Origin: a virus
IMG/VR virus record: IMGVR_UViG_3300007516_000124
Location: 1-26,315 of that record
Reading direction: 5' to 3' (one strand)
Length of the DNA: 26,315 nt
The notes under the pieces were generated by a model. That model had not been told where the DNA came from. It did not search any database and saw only the letters and a list, made by a program, of their open reading frames with translations. The translations under genes and the position numbers were made by a program. This document shows, piece after piece, positions 1 through 6,877 of this stretch (positions within the stretch are counted from its first letter, which is position 1; the number at the start of each line of letters is the position of its first letter).

Positions 1-370
1 TAGATAAGGGAGAATAAATTCCTTGATTTATATTCCCCCCACCATATCCTATCCCTTTAGAAGCTTCCGTTTTTACTGCAGTCCTAGATAAAATATTCTC
101 TTTTAGGGTGAAAAGAAGTCCTTGTGGTGATTTTAGATCGAAAAACATTTGAGTTAATCTACTTACATCCTCTACAGATTTGAAATGTAGCTTAGGTGAA
201 AGTAAACCCCCGCTTAATAAAACATCAGGACCTCCAGTGCTTAAAATTCCAGACCCTTCTCCTTCAGGGATAGATTTTTGAATATAAGGTTGATTGCTCG
301 AACCTCCATATTTTTTATCTCTCCCATATTTAAGGGATTTTAGATCTGTTTTAAGTTCAATTAAAGCCAT
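1..370 (-). CDS. Unknown tail/structural protein, N-terminal part (cut by window edge)
   Basis: The frame opens with ATG at 370-368 and stays open to base 1, so only the first 123 residues are visible and the C-terminus lies outside the window. The product begins MALIELKTDLKSLKYGRDK and contains a Gly/Ser-rich stretch followed by a segment with LTQMFFDLKSPQGLLFTLKE, apparently a helical region, and then LSRTAVKTEA. No signal peptide or membrane segment is visible. It directly follows the tape measure and a small unknown gene, so by position it is likely to be a baseplate or tail-associated structural protein. I recognise no catalytic motif and assign no T4 counterpart. The stop of a 30-codon frame without start codon (TAA at 373-371) abuts its ATG. 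Confidence 0.75.
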   Translation of the reverse strand, partial: MALIELKTDLKSLKYGRDKKYGGSSNQPYIQKSIPEGEGSGILSTGGPDVLLSGGLLSPKLHFKSVEDVSRLTQMFFDLKSPQGLLFTLKENILSRTAVKTEASKGIGYGGGNINQGIYSPLS

Positions 371-484
371 TTAAGGTTTTGGTTTAAAAATGTCGCCTTT
401 TATCGCATTAAATAAAATAGGTATATAAGGTATTGAATCATATAAGACTATTAATATAATACGTTAATCCTCCGTTAATATGAA

Positions 485-709
485 TTAAAATGACGCACCC
501 TCGGGTGAATTATCTCTATAATTATATGAAGGAACTTGTCCATTTAAATCTAGATTTGAAGGTTGCCTTAATGACACATTATCCGGAATACCGTTTAAAG
601 AATAACTATAATGTAGTTTTGAATCTATACTAACAGTTACTGGAGGGGTAGACCCATTGAAGGTTGAAAGGTTAGATCCTTGTGATTGAAGTTTATTAAG
701 TAATGGCAT
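485..709 (-). CDS. Small hypothetical protein (74 aa)
   Basis: A 74-residue protein starting MPLLNKLQSQGSNLSTFNGS. It is polar, rich in Ser, Asn and Pro, with no membrane segment or recognisable motif. The ATG at 709-707 is supported by a copy of the repeated upstream motif ATATTTATAACAAA at 739-726, which overlaps the stop codon of the tape measure gene. Its location between the tape measure gene and the next structural gene suggests a small tail or baseplate component. The function is unknown; the evidence that it is a gene is position, strand, leader motif and an A-rich leader. Confidence 0.6.
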   Translation of the reverse strand: MPLLNKLQSQGSNLSTFNGSTPPVTVSIDSKLHYSYSLNGIPDNVSLRQPSNLDLNGQVPSYNYRDNSPEGASF

Positions 710-725
710 TTGTTTAAAATTTTAT

Positions 726-739
726 TTTGTTATAAATAT
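726..739 (-). promoter_or_regulatory. Repeated leader motif (candidate late promoter), copy 1
   Basis: Exact ATATTTATAA followed by CAAA on the minus strand, 20 bases upstream of the ATG of the 74-aa gene (709) and overlapping the tape measure stop codon. Same sequence as seven other copies placed before gene starts in this window. Confidence 0.5.
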
Positions 740-3270
740 TAACCCATTCTAGAAGTATTTAGGGCTAAAGATTTTCCTACTTTATTTCCATCTAAATAAA
801 CATCCACTTCCATTTTTACTGCGGCTATTAGCTCATCTAATTTAGAATATAATTTTTCTAAAGATATAGCTGGGGATGTTGTGTTTTGAGATTGTTGGGT
901 CTTATTAGATAATAAATTTGGAGCCGCTATTAAATCATCATTGGGGGATAGTTCAAATAAACCTCCTTCTTTAGTAGACACTCGAGTTTTGCCTTTTGAG
1001 GGGGACATTACATCACCTGCTTTATCATAAACTATTTTTCCTATCCCTGCAGCCAATCCTATTCCTACCAAAGCCGCTACAGGGTGTGCTATAGTATAGG
1101 CTACAGCCTGGGCTACCATTTGAGCTAATTTACTTTTCCCTAATATTAAACTTAACTTCTCAGTTATCAATTTACGTTTTTCTATAGTTTCTATTGCGAA
1201 AGACATATTTCTCGTAGCTTTCATAGTCCCATAAAGTGTGGCTAAGGTTAATACTACCCCACCAAGAGTTGCCTCCCAACCCTTAATACCTTCAAGGTTC
1301 CCTTCTATTAATCCTCCTATAATTTTGAAGGCTGAAGTTATAGGAGTCAACAACAAACCTATTCCTGCGATAGCGGGTGCTAGCATACTAACTATAGGGT
1401 TAATTATATCCATTAAAGGAATAGCCATGCTTGTAAAAACGTCTTTTAATTTTTCTGTAGATTCTCTTATTTTATCTGAATTGGAAGCTTGTTCTCTTAA
1501 TCCTTCAAGTTTTTTATCTTGGAGTTCAGCTAAGGCTCCCTCTTGACCTAGAATATCTATTCGAGATTGGAGGATTTTAGCATCTTTTTCAGCTTGTTCT
1601 CCAGTAGCTCCTTTTAATTGTTCCCTGATAAATAATGAATCTGCTAATTGATCTTTAGTCATTCCAACAGCTTTAGCTAAAGCTTCTTGTTCTATTCTAT
1701 TTAAGTTTCCAAACTCAGCGGCTGTCTCTACTTGTTTCGCTATTTCAGAGGCTACACCCGCCAGATTATTATCTAAAGCATATTGTCGTGCTTTTTCCAA
1801 GTTAAGATTTCTTCCTAATATCAACTCCGCACTCATTTCAGCTTGTATGGAATCTTGGAAGTTTAATAAACTATCAGCTATGGAATTTACCTGGTCTAAC
1901 TCCATACCTAAAGACTTTGCTGTAGCTACGGCCTCAGCTATAAGCCCTGGATTTTGACCTAATGAAAGAGTGATTGAAGATGAAACTTTTCCTATCCCTT
2001 TTAATAATTCTTTTTCGTTTAATAATACTCCGTTTTTAAGGGAAGCGATTTTAGCTTGAGCCATAAACTCCTTAGTAATATCGTTTACAGGTTTTCCAGA
2101 ACTTATTGAGATTTTACCTAAAGCAATCATTTCTTCGTTAGTGAATCCTGCCATGTCTTTTAAGGCACTCATCTGTACTAACATATCTTTATTTAACATG
2201 ACTCCGGTTCCTAAGGAATCATTCATTTTTGTTAACATTTCAGAAAGGTCTTTGGATGATACAAAGTTTTCTCCTGAAGCTTTTGCTGCCTCGTTAAGTT
2301 CTTTATGGAATCCAGTAGCTTCTTTATATGAAACCCCCATCCCTTTAGCCATACTTCCTACGACTTGATCTACTTCCATTATAGAAGAAACCAATAACCC
2401 TAATAAGGCTATGGGTCCTAAGGCGGTCATTAAATTAGCTCCAAGACTCTTAACTCCTGCCATAAGAGGGGATAGAGATTTAACATCTGGGATGTTTATT
2501 ATAGATTCCTCCCCCGCCTGGGACGCAGCCTCTTGAGAGGTCATTCCTTCTTTTCTTTTTTCTTTATATAATCTCTTTTTTTCCTCCCACCTCCTCTCTA
2601 ATGTTATTTTTTTAGCGGTTTCAGAACTAATGCCTTTAATATCTCCAAATGCTTCTTTATTATATATAGCTTGTTGTCTAGAAGCTTCAGCCGCTTCTCC
2701 AAAGGAGGTGGAATATGATCTTAATCCAGGGATGCTTTTAGCTATATCATTAAAAGCCGCAAAGGAACCTACCCCAAAACTTCTTTGAATTTCTTCAGAA
2801 TGGCTTTCTATGATAGCCAATTCGTTTCTAGTACGAACTATATTAGCTAATTGCTCCTCAATATTTTGAGCTTGAATGTCTGACCCTTCTACCCCAGACA
2901 TAAGAAATTTAGCCTGAAGTTGATCCAGAAGTTGGGCTTGTTTAGTTAAGGATAATCTTTTTTCTGTTAATTGGTTTTTTGTAGATTCTAATCCTAAACT
3001 ATCTTTTTGGATTGAATATACAGATTCAATTTCTTTAGTTATTTTGGAAGTAAGGGAAGATAAGGATCTTTGTTCGGTATTTAACCTTTTCGCAAATTTT
3101 GATTGGCTTTTAATAGAATTATTAATATCCTGTTGGGTATCTAAAACTGTTGAAGAAATACCAGCCCTTTCTCTTAATATCTCAAGTATAGCTTTACCTA
3201 TCTCATGTTCCTCCGTTAAGGAATTGTTAAGATTTTCTTGATCATTTATATTCTCCGGGGTTACTGCCAT
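739..3270 (-). CDS. Tail tape measure protein (gp29-like)
   Basis: This 843-residue protein is the longest in the window and sits directly downstream of the tail tube and the gp26/gp51-like pair, where the tape measure gene is expected. Such proteins set tail length and assist DNA passage. The first ~260 residues are highly charged and helical (coiled-coil-like). Hydrophobic segments follow near residues 285-310 (GPIALLGLLVSSIMEV), about 615-650 (IINPIVSMLAPAIAGIGLLL) and about 730-760 (HPVAALVGIGLAAGIGKIVY), as is typical of tape measure proteins. No lysozyme or peptidase motif was seen. The start at 3270 has an A-rich leader (AACAAAATAA) without Shine-Dalgarno sequence. The gene is only 18 bases downstream of the gp51-like frame. 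Assignment rests on length, composition and order, not on a family motif. Confidence 0.85.
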   Translation of the reverse strand: MAVTPENINDQENLNNSLTEEHEIGKAILEILRERAGISSTVLDTQQDINNSIKSQSKFAKRLNTEQRSLSSLTSKITKEIESVYSIQKDSLGLESTKNQLTEKRLSLTKQAQLLDQLQAKFLMSGVEGSDIQAQNIEEQLANIVRTRNELAIIESHSEEIQRSFGVGSFAAFNDIAKSIPGLRSYSTSFGEAAEASRQQAIYNKEAFGDIKGISSETAKKITLERRWEEKKRLYKEKRKEGMTSQEAASQAGEESIINIPDVKSLSPLMAGVKSLGANLMTALGPIALLGLLVSSIMEVDQVVGSMAKGMGVSYKEATGFHKELNEAAKASGENFVSSKDLSEMLTKMNDSLGTGVMLNKDMLVQMSALKDMAGFTNEEMIALGKISISSGKPVNDITKEFMAQAKIASLKNGVLLNEKELLKGIGKVSSSITLSLGQNPGLIAEAVATAKSLGMELDQVNSIADSLLNFQDSIQAEMSAELILGRNLNLEKARQYALDNNLAGVASEIAKQVETAAEFGNLNRIEQEALAKAVGMTKDQLADSLFIREQLKGATGEQAEKDAKILQSRIDILGQEGALAELQDKKLEGLREQASNSDKIRESTEKLKDVFTSMAIPLMDIINPIVSMLAPAIAGIGLLLTPITSAFKIIGGLIEGNLEGIKGWEATLGGVVLTLATLYGTMKATRNMSFAIETIEKRKLITEKLSLILGKSKLAQMVAQAVAYTIAHPVAALVGIGLAAGIGKIVYDKAGDVMSPSKGKTRVSTKEGGLFELSPNDDLIAAPNLLSNKTQQSQNTTSPAISLEKLYSKLDELIAAVKMEVDVYLDGNKVGKSLALNTSRMG

Positions 3271-3274
3271 TTAT

Positions 3275-3290
3275 TTTGTTTATACATATT
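3275..3290 (-). promoter_or_regulatory. Variant of the repeated leader motif upstream of the tape measure gene
   Basis: The minus strand reads AATATGTATAAACAAAAT, resembling ATATTTATAACAAA with a T-to-G change and one extra A. It lies 5-20 bases before the tape measure ATG. It is weaker than the eight exact copies and may be chance in AT-rich DNA. Confidence 0.25.
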
Positions 3291-3548
3291 AAGGTTTAGG
3301 GTTTTTTATAAAATTCCCGTCACTATCAAAAAAATCTTTACCTTTAGGTTTTGATGATGGGATATCTTCTTTATTAAAATCCTGGATTTGTTTTAAAGTA
3401 TAATTCCTTAACCAAATAGGCATATTATATAGAATTTCATAAGAGAAACCTCCCCTACCATGAAATGTTATTTCATGAAGGGTTTTAAAAAGGTTTTGCC
3501 TAAAAATTTGGAGATTTTCAATAGTCAGGCCAAAAAAAGTTGAGCCCT
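3289..3548 (-). CDS. gp51-like / tail chaperone-like frame without its own start codon
   Basis: A minus-strand frame open from just after TAG (3549-3547) to TAA (3291-3289) reads in part FHGRGGFSYEILYN then MPIWLRNYTLKQIQ, and ends NFIKNPKP. It overlaps the end of the gp26-like gene in a different frame and is followed 18 bases later by the tape measure gene. In T4 gene 51 (baseplate hub assembly) follows gene 26, and in many phages a short helical tail-assembly chaperone is encoded here. The only in-frame ATG (3423) lies in the middle of the seemingly conserved segment and would leave about 45 residues. The most plausible routes are a +1 or -2 frameshift from the gp26-like gene at the T7 run, or initiation at a rare codon such as ATT at 3522. 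The exact N-terminus cannot be fixed from sequence. Confidence 0.65.
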
Positions 3549-4246
3549 ATAGGGAGACTCACCTCCTTTCCTTTATTAGATATATATGTTAAATTGACAT
3601 CGGGTTGAGTTTGTTTTATATGTCCTCTAAAGGCTCTAGAATCCATAGCTAAAAACCTATTATCTACAAATTCCCTTATATGTTTAGGTTCAGAATTTTC
3701 TTCTACTGAAAGGATCATATGTTTAAGTCTAGTGGTCAATTCTGGGGATTCGTTTGGATTTAATTTCTTTAATCCCTCTAATTCTCTAGTTATAGCCTTT
3801 TCATCCTTCCCAGTTAATAATTTATATTTAATTTCTACACCTGTTGAAGGTAAGGTGAAAGAAAAAGAATTTAAACCTAAGGTTATTGAAGTTTCATCAA
3901 ACTCTTTATTTTCCAATGTAGTCAAATCTATAACTTGGGATTCTCCTCCTACATCAAATTCATAATTTTTACCATATCCTAAAACTCTAGATGCTATAAA
4001 TAGAGCGTTTTTATCTCCTACTATAAGATCATCTACTTTAATTTTTTTATTTACAATTAAAGATTCCAAAAGCTTATCTAAAACTATTCCTTTCTCTATA
4101 TAAGATTGGTTAGATAGGATATCTTCCTCTTTAGCTGTCATATATTTTATTTCAATTTTCCCTGATCTTAAAGGGTTATTTTCTTCATATATTAATCCTT
4201 TAGAAGGAAGTTCTATTTCTTCTGTAAGGAACATTTTTTCAACCAT
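3518..4246 (-). CDS. Baseplate hub assembly / tail chaperone-like protein (gp26-like)
   Basis: A 242-residue protein, N-terminus MVEKMFLTEEIELPSKGLIY, followed by a basic/acidic mixed region with IEIKYMTAKEEDILSNQSYI and a C-terminus ending LPIGLNFFWPDY. The 'LPSKGxxY ... MTAKEEDIL' pattern and the closing FFWP resemble the T4 gp26-type baseplate protein family as I know it. These are assembly factors encoded between tail tube and tape measure, acting in the cytoplasm during tail/baseplate assembly. Its ATG has an exact leader motif 16 bases upstream, directly after the tube gene's terminator. The last codons overlap a second conserved frame (see the gp51-like entry), and T7 at 3538-3532 offers a slip site close to the stop codon. 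That arrangement recalls the G/GT chaperone pair of other tailed phages. Family assignment is moderate. Confidence 0.7.
   Translation of the reverse strand: MVEKMFLTEEIELPSKGLIYEENNPLRSGKIEIKYMTAKEEDILSNQSYIEKGIVLDKLLESLIVNKKIKVDDLIVGDKNALFIASRVLGYGKNYEFDVGGESQVIDLTTLENKEFDETSITLGLNSFSFTLPSTGVEIKYKLLTGKDEKAITRELEGLKKLNPNESPELTTRLKHMILSVEENSEPKHIREFVDNRFLAMDSRAFRGHIKQTQPDVNLTYISNKGKEVSLPIGLNFFWPDY
3532..3538 (-). other. Candidate programmed frameshift site (T7 run)
   Basis: Near the end of the gp26-like gene the zero frame reads AAC TTT TTT TGG CCT GAC TAT TGA. The ribosome carrying Phe-tRNA on the second TTT can move +1 or -2 and still pair with TTT; both lead into GGC CTG ACT, the gp51-like frame. 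A strong SD-like element (GGAGGTGA) lies about 22 bases upstream, at 3567-3560, in a window where gene starts lack such elements. A product of about 318-319 residues would result. A -1 shift would instead hit TGA almost at once. Confidence 0.45.
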
Positions 4247-4258
4247 AATATTTGTTTA

Positions 4259-4272
4259 TTTGTTATAAATAT
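4259..4272 (-). promoter_or_regulatory. Repeated leader motif (candidate late promoter), copy 2
   Basis: Exact ATATTTATAA followed by CAAA, 16 bases upstream of the gp26-like start. It begins immediately after the T-tract of the terminator that closes the tail tube gene, the arrangement expected when transcription stops and restarts. Confidence 0.55.
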
Positions 4273-4306
4273 AAAAATAAAAAAAGAGCTTGACAAAGCC
4301 AAACTC
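4273..4306 (-). terminator. Rho-independent terminator after tail tube gene
   Basis: On the minus strand GAGTTTGGC (4306-4298), a TTT loop, and GTCAAGCTC (4294-4286) form a 9-bp stem with two G-U pairs, followed by TTTTTTTATTTTT. It lies 24 bases after the tube stop codon and would end transcripts coming from the neck/sheath/tube genes. Confidence 0.85.
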
Positions 4307-4330
4307 CTTTCTAAGGTAAAATCTTTTGAA

Positions 4331-4819
4331 TTAGAAATTCAAGACACAATAATCCATCCCAATTGATAATTTTATGTTAAGGGCTTCATTTTCAGTATCC
4401 CAATTAAAATCTCCAAAATTTGCAGATTTAATAAAGGCTCCTTTTATGATCCATTCCGACACTGTATCATTGACAGGTCCTAGTACATTTATAGTTAAAT
4501 CTTTTTTATAAAAATCGGAATAACCATCTCTGCCCGTAACAGATTCGTGGTGCAATCTTACCCACTCCATAACGGATTGGGCTCCTGATGGGTTGATTGG
4601 ATCAAATAACTCCAAATCAAGATCATTCCATTTTAATTTACCTTTTACTTTACGGTAAATATTAATATGGTTAAGAGTTATTTCATCTTGGGAAAAACCT
4701 AACCCACTGACCCCTTTGATGAGATATGAAGGAACCCCGTCTACATACATTACGAATCTATTTGCTTGTTTAGGTTCCCATGCGGTGAAGAAGCTTTCGT
4801 TTGGATTTAATACTGCCAT
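4331..4819 (-). CDS. 19: Tail tube protein (gp19-like)
   Basis: A 162-residue protein, the same size as T4 gp19 (163 residues), directly after the sheath gene. The start MAVLNPNESFFTAWEPKQAN, the segment RFVMYVDGVPSYLIKGVSGL and the later DPINPSGAQSVMEW are typical of T4-type tube subunits, which form the inner tail tube as stacked hexameric rings with a beta-barrel fold. No signal peptide is present. The ATG has an exact leader motif 12 bases upstream and an A-rich leader without Shine-Dalgarno sequence. A strong hairpin terminator follows, so the gene ends a transcription unit. The sequence looks intact. Confidence 0.93.
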   Translation of the reverse strand: MAVLNPNESFFTAWEPKQANRFVMYVDGVPSYLIKGVSGLGFSQDEITLNHINIYRKVKGKLKWNDLDLELFDPINPSGAQSVMEWVRLHHESVTGRDGYSDFYKKDLTINVLGPVNDTVSEWIIKGAFIKSANFGDFNWDTENEALNIKLSIGMDYCVLNF

Positions 4820-4827
4820 TTTGTTAT

Positions 4828-4841
4828 TTTATTATAAATAT
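4828..4841 (-). promoter_or_regulatory. Repeated leader motif (candidate late promoter), copy 3
   Basis: Exact ATATTTATAA followed by TAAA, 12 bases upstream of the tail tube ATG. The following bases form an A-rich leader (ATAACAAA) ending in the start codon. Confidence 0.5.
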
Positions 4842-4860
4842 GTAAGAAATGAATTTTTAA

Positions 4861-6570
4861 TTAAGAAGGAAATTCTGCCCCTGTGAGAAGGATGTTGAAA
4901 TCTAGGTAAATAAATTCTGATGTTCTTGTAGGTTGAATGTAAATAGCTCCTCTCAATTCATTTCTATCTATTACATCTGGAGTATTATTACTATCATCCA
5001 TAACTACTTTAAAAGCATATAACCCTTGTCTTTGTTGTACACTTTCCATTCTTGGATTTACTTGACTTAAGAAGGTATTTCTTGTGGCCACTGTATTCTG
5101 TTCGAATACTAGAGTATCAGCTATTTGACCTATCCAGCCTTTTAGGTCAATCAATAATCTTCTAACGTTAATTCTATCTAATGAGCTTGCTTGGGATTGT
5201 AATGTTTTATTACCAAACACTACTATTCCTCTTCCAGGAAAGGTGGCTAATGGGTTTACTTTACCTGCATATAAAGAGTTTCTATCAGAGTTTATTAATT
5301 TTCTTTCTGTTTGGATTACATTCTTTAATCCTCCTCTGCTTATTCCTGCGGGAGCAAACCAAGGTTCAGATTTTTTATCACTAGAAGCATACATACCAGG
5401 AACTAAAGTTGAGGTAGGAACCCATACATTTTGTCTTGTATCTGGGTCTACTATTTGCACCCAAGGCCAATATGAAGCACAATAAGATGAGTCTAATGTA
5501 GCTGCTGTTCCTATAGCAGCTGTTATAGTAGAATCATATCCTTCTAGATCTAGAGGTATTATAGCGTCTCCTCTTCCCTCTATGTTAGAAATTAAAGTAT
5601 TCAAGGAGGTTGCATGAGATGCAAAAGAATAAATAAGTCCAGGGGTAGAGATTACATTAAATCTAAATTCATCTTTATTAGCTAGTAAGTTTAAAGCAAT
5701 AGTATAATTGTCTCCTACTAATCCCTGTGAATCTGTGTTTGTTATATTGTGGTAATATTTTCCCGTTCCTGTAAGTATGGTTCCAGTTGCTCCTGAAAAA
5801 GAACCACTTTGAACTGTAGGCATTGATCCTGTATATTGATCTTGAGCTATTCCATTATTATTAAAATACCCAGGAGTTGGAAGTAATACTGAATCTACTC
5901 TTATATATCTTGAAGAGTTAGGATACGAACCTGATGATTGTAAGTATACTTCAGTTCCAGATCCTCTCAAAGTTTGGGTTTGGTCACCTATAATCCTAGA
6001 AATATAGTTGGGAGCTGTTGGATCTAAAGATAAGTTATTAAATACTTCTAATACTGATTTTGATTTAGTATTATCGTTTCCATTTCTTACTATCAGACTA
6101 AATGTACCGGATGAAGATGAAGGGCTTACTATTTCCTATCTAATATTATTGGCTGAACCACTAGCTAAGGACCCCTTGGAATTTAATGAAGAGGAACTGT
6201 TCATGATTATCCCTTCACCTAGAGTTTTTAAGGTGAAAGCTACAGTACCTAAAGAAGAGGATATACCACTTGAAGCGGGGGTAAATGAACCTGATGCTAC
6301 TCTAGTTACTAATAAAGAATCTCCACCATTTTTGAAATAATTATAAGCTGAGATAGATGTAAAGAAAGTATTTTGTTGGGATCCTGTTATAAAGGTAGAA
6401 CCAAAAGCAGAAACATATTCACTATATGATGTTATTACTTTAGGTATGTTAACTTGACCTTTTACCGTAGGGCCTACTAAAGCCGCCCCAACCTGGATGG
6501 GTTGAGAAAGTATTTGGGATTGATCATTTTCTCTAGCAAGAACGCCTGGAGATATTAAAGTTTCAGCCAT
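4861..6570 (-). CDS. 18: Tail sheath protein (gp18-like), interrupted by one in-frame TAG
   Basis: The frame from ATG at 6570 to TAA at 4863-4861 is 569 sense-length codons, the usual size range for a T4-like contractile sheath. It begins MAETLISPGVLARENDQS, the classic sheath N-terminus, and ends with IYLDFNILLTGAEF. The only interruption is TAG at 6138-6136 (codon 145), between GSANNIR and EIVSPSSSSGTFSL. I translated the bridge 6135-5971 by hand: it is in the same frame, has no other stop, and reads as ordinary sheath sequence (VRNGNDN, LDPTAPNYISRIIGDQ). The downstream part has no credible start of its own (TTG at 5970 is mid-domain). Likely causes are a TGG-to-TAG or CAG-to-TAG point change, a sequencing error, or read-through by a suppressor tRNA. 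Sheath is essential, so a functional full-length product is expected. Confidence 0.9.
6136..6138 (-). other. In-frame amber codon within the sheath gene
   Basis: The minus strand reads CGC-type context ...AAT ATT AGA TAG GAA ATA GTA..., with open reading frame on both sides. A single transition from TGG (Trp) or CAG (Gln) would produce it. No other long gene in the window has an internal TAG, and none ends in TAG. Confidence 0.85.
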
Positions 6571-6587
6571 TTTGTTTTTTATTTAAT

Positions 6588-6601
6588 TTTGTTATAAATA
6601 T
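6588..6601 (-). promoter_or_regulatory. Repeated leader motif (candidate late promoter), copy 4
   Basis: Exact ATATTTATAA followed by CAAA, 21 bases upstream of the sheath ATG, followed by an A-rich leader ending AAAAAACAAAATG. No Shine-Dalgarno sequence. Confidence 0.5.
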
Positions 6602-6619
6602 AATAAATACTGTTAAAGG

Positions 6620-6877
6620 TTAATCTAAAGGATGAAATTCCCCTGTATCTAATGATATTCTTCCTTTACCATGCTCTTTTGTTATTTTGTCTATCAAATC
6701 CTTTTCCCTTTTCTCTAAAGAATAAAATTTTTCCTTTATTTCTTTTTTAATTTTTTTAAGGGAGAAGATTTGTAAACCTATATTTCCCATTTCATAGGTT
6801 ATAGTAGATAATTCTTCTCTTAATTCTTTTATAGAAGTTTGAAGTTCTAAGCTTAAGGTTTGTTGTTTGTTTTTCAT
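6620..6877 (-). CDS. Small coiled-coil protein (85 aa), unknown
   Basis: An 85-residue, strongly charged protein beginning MKNKQQTLSLELQTSIKELR. Residues ~5-70 show heptad-like spacing of Leu/Ile among Lys/Glu, indicating one long helix or coiled coil; the end is GRISLDTGEFHPLD. Its ATG overlaps the stop codon of the upstream LamG-like gene (ATGA, 4-base overlap), so translation is probably coupled. It lies just before the sheath gene. It could be a small assembly factor or a component of the appendage encoded upstream; no family is recognised. Confidence 0.7.
   Translation of the reverse strand: MKNKQQTLSLELQTSIKELREELSTITYEMGNIGLQIFSLKKIKKEIKEKFYSLEKREKDLIDKITKEHGKGRISLDTGEFHPLD

Noticed and set aside
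371-466. 30-codon minus-strand frame ending IFKPKP just before the ATG at 370, with GGAGG at 473-469 eight bases before an ATT codon
   Set aside because: There is no ATG, GTG or TTG; use of ATT as start is rare, the host apparently does not rely on Shine-Dalgarno sequences, and the length is within chance. It lies in the same frame as the upstream 74-aa gene beyond two stops, so frameshifting does not explain it.
730-739. Reading the repeated motif as T4-type late promoters TATAAATA on the plus strand
   Set aside because: No plus-strand genes follow these sites; all eight copies are positioned before minus-strand starts, so the relevant reading is TATTTATA in the opposite orientation.
1238-1546. 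Plus-strand open frames inside the tape measure and other genes (for example 1238-1546, 8069-8434, 8368-8925, 16678-16908, 24024-24332, 24648-25037)
   Set aside because: All lie antisense to convincing minus-strand genes, have low-complexity or implausible protein sequence (Phe/Ser runs opposite Glu repeats), and lack leader motifs.
4861-5970. Treating the C-terminal sheath part as a separate gene starting at TTG 5970
   Set aside because: TTG is in mid-domain, there is no leader, and the 55 codons upstream to the TAG are clearly sheath coding sequence in the same frame.
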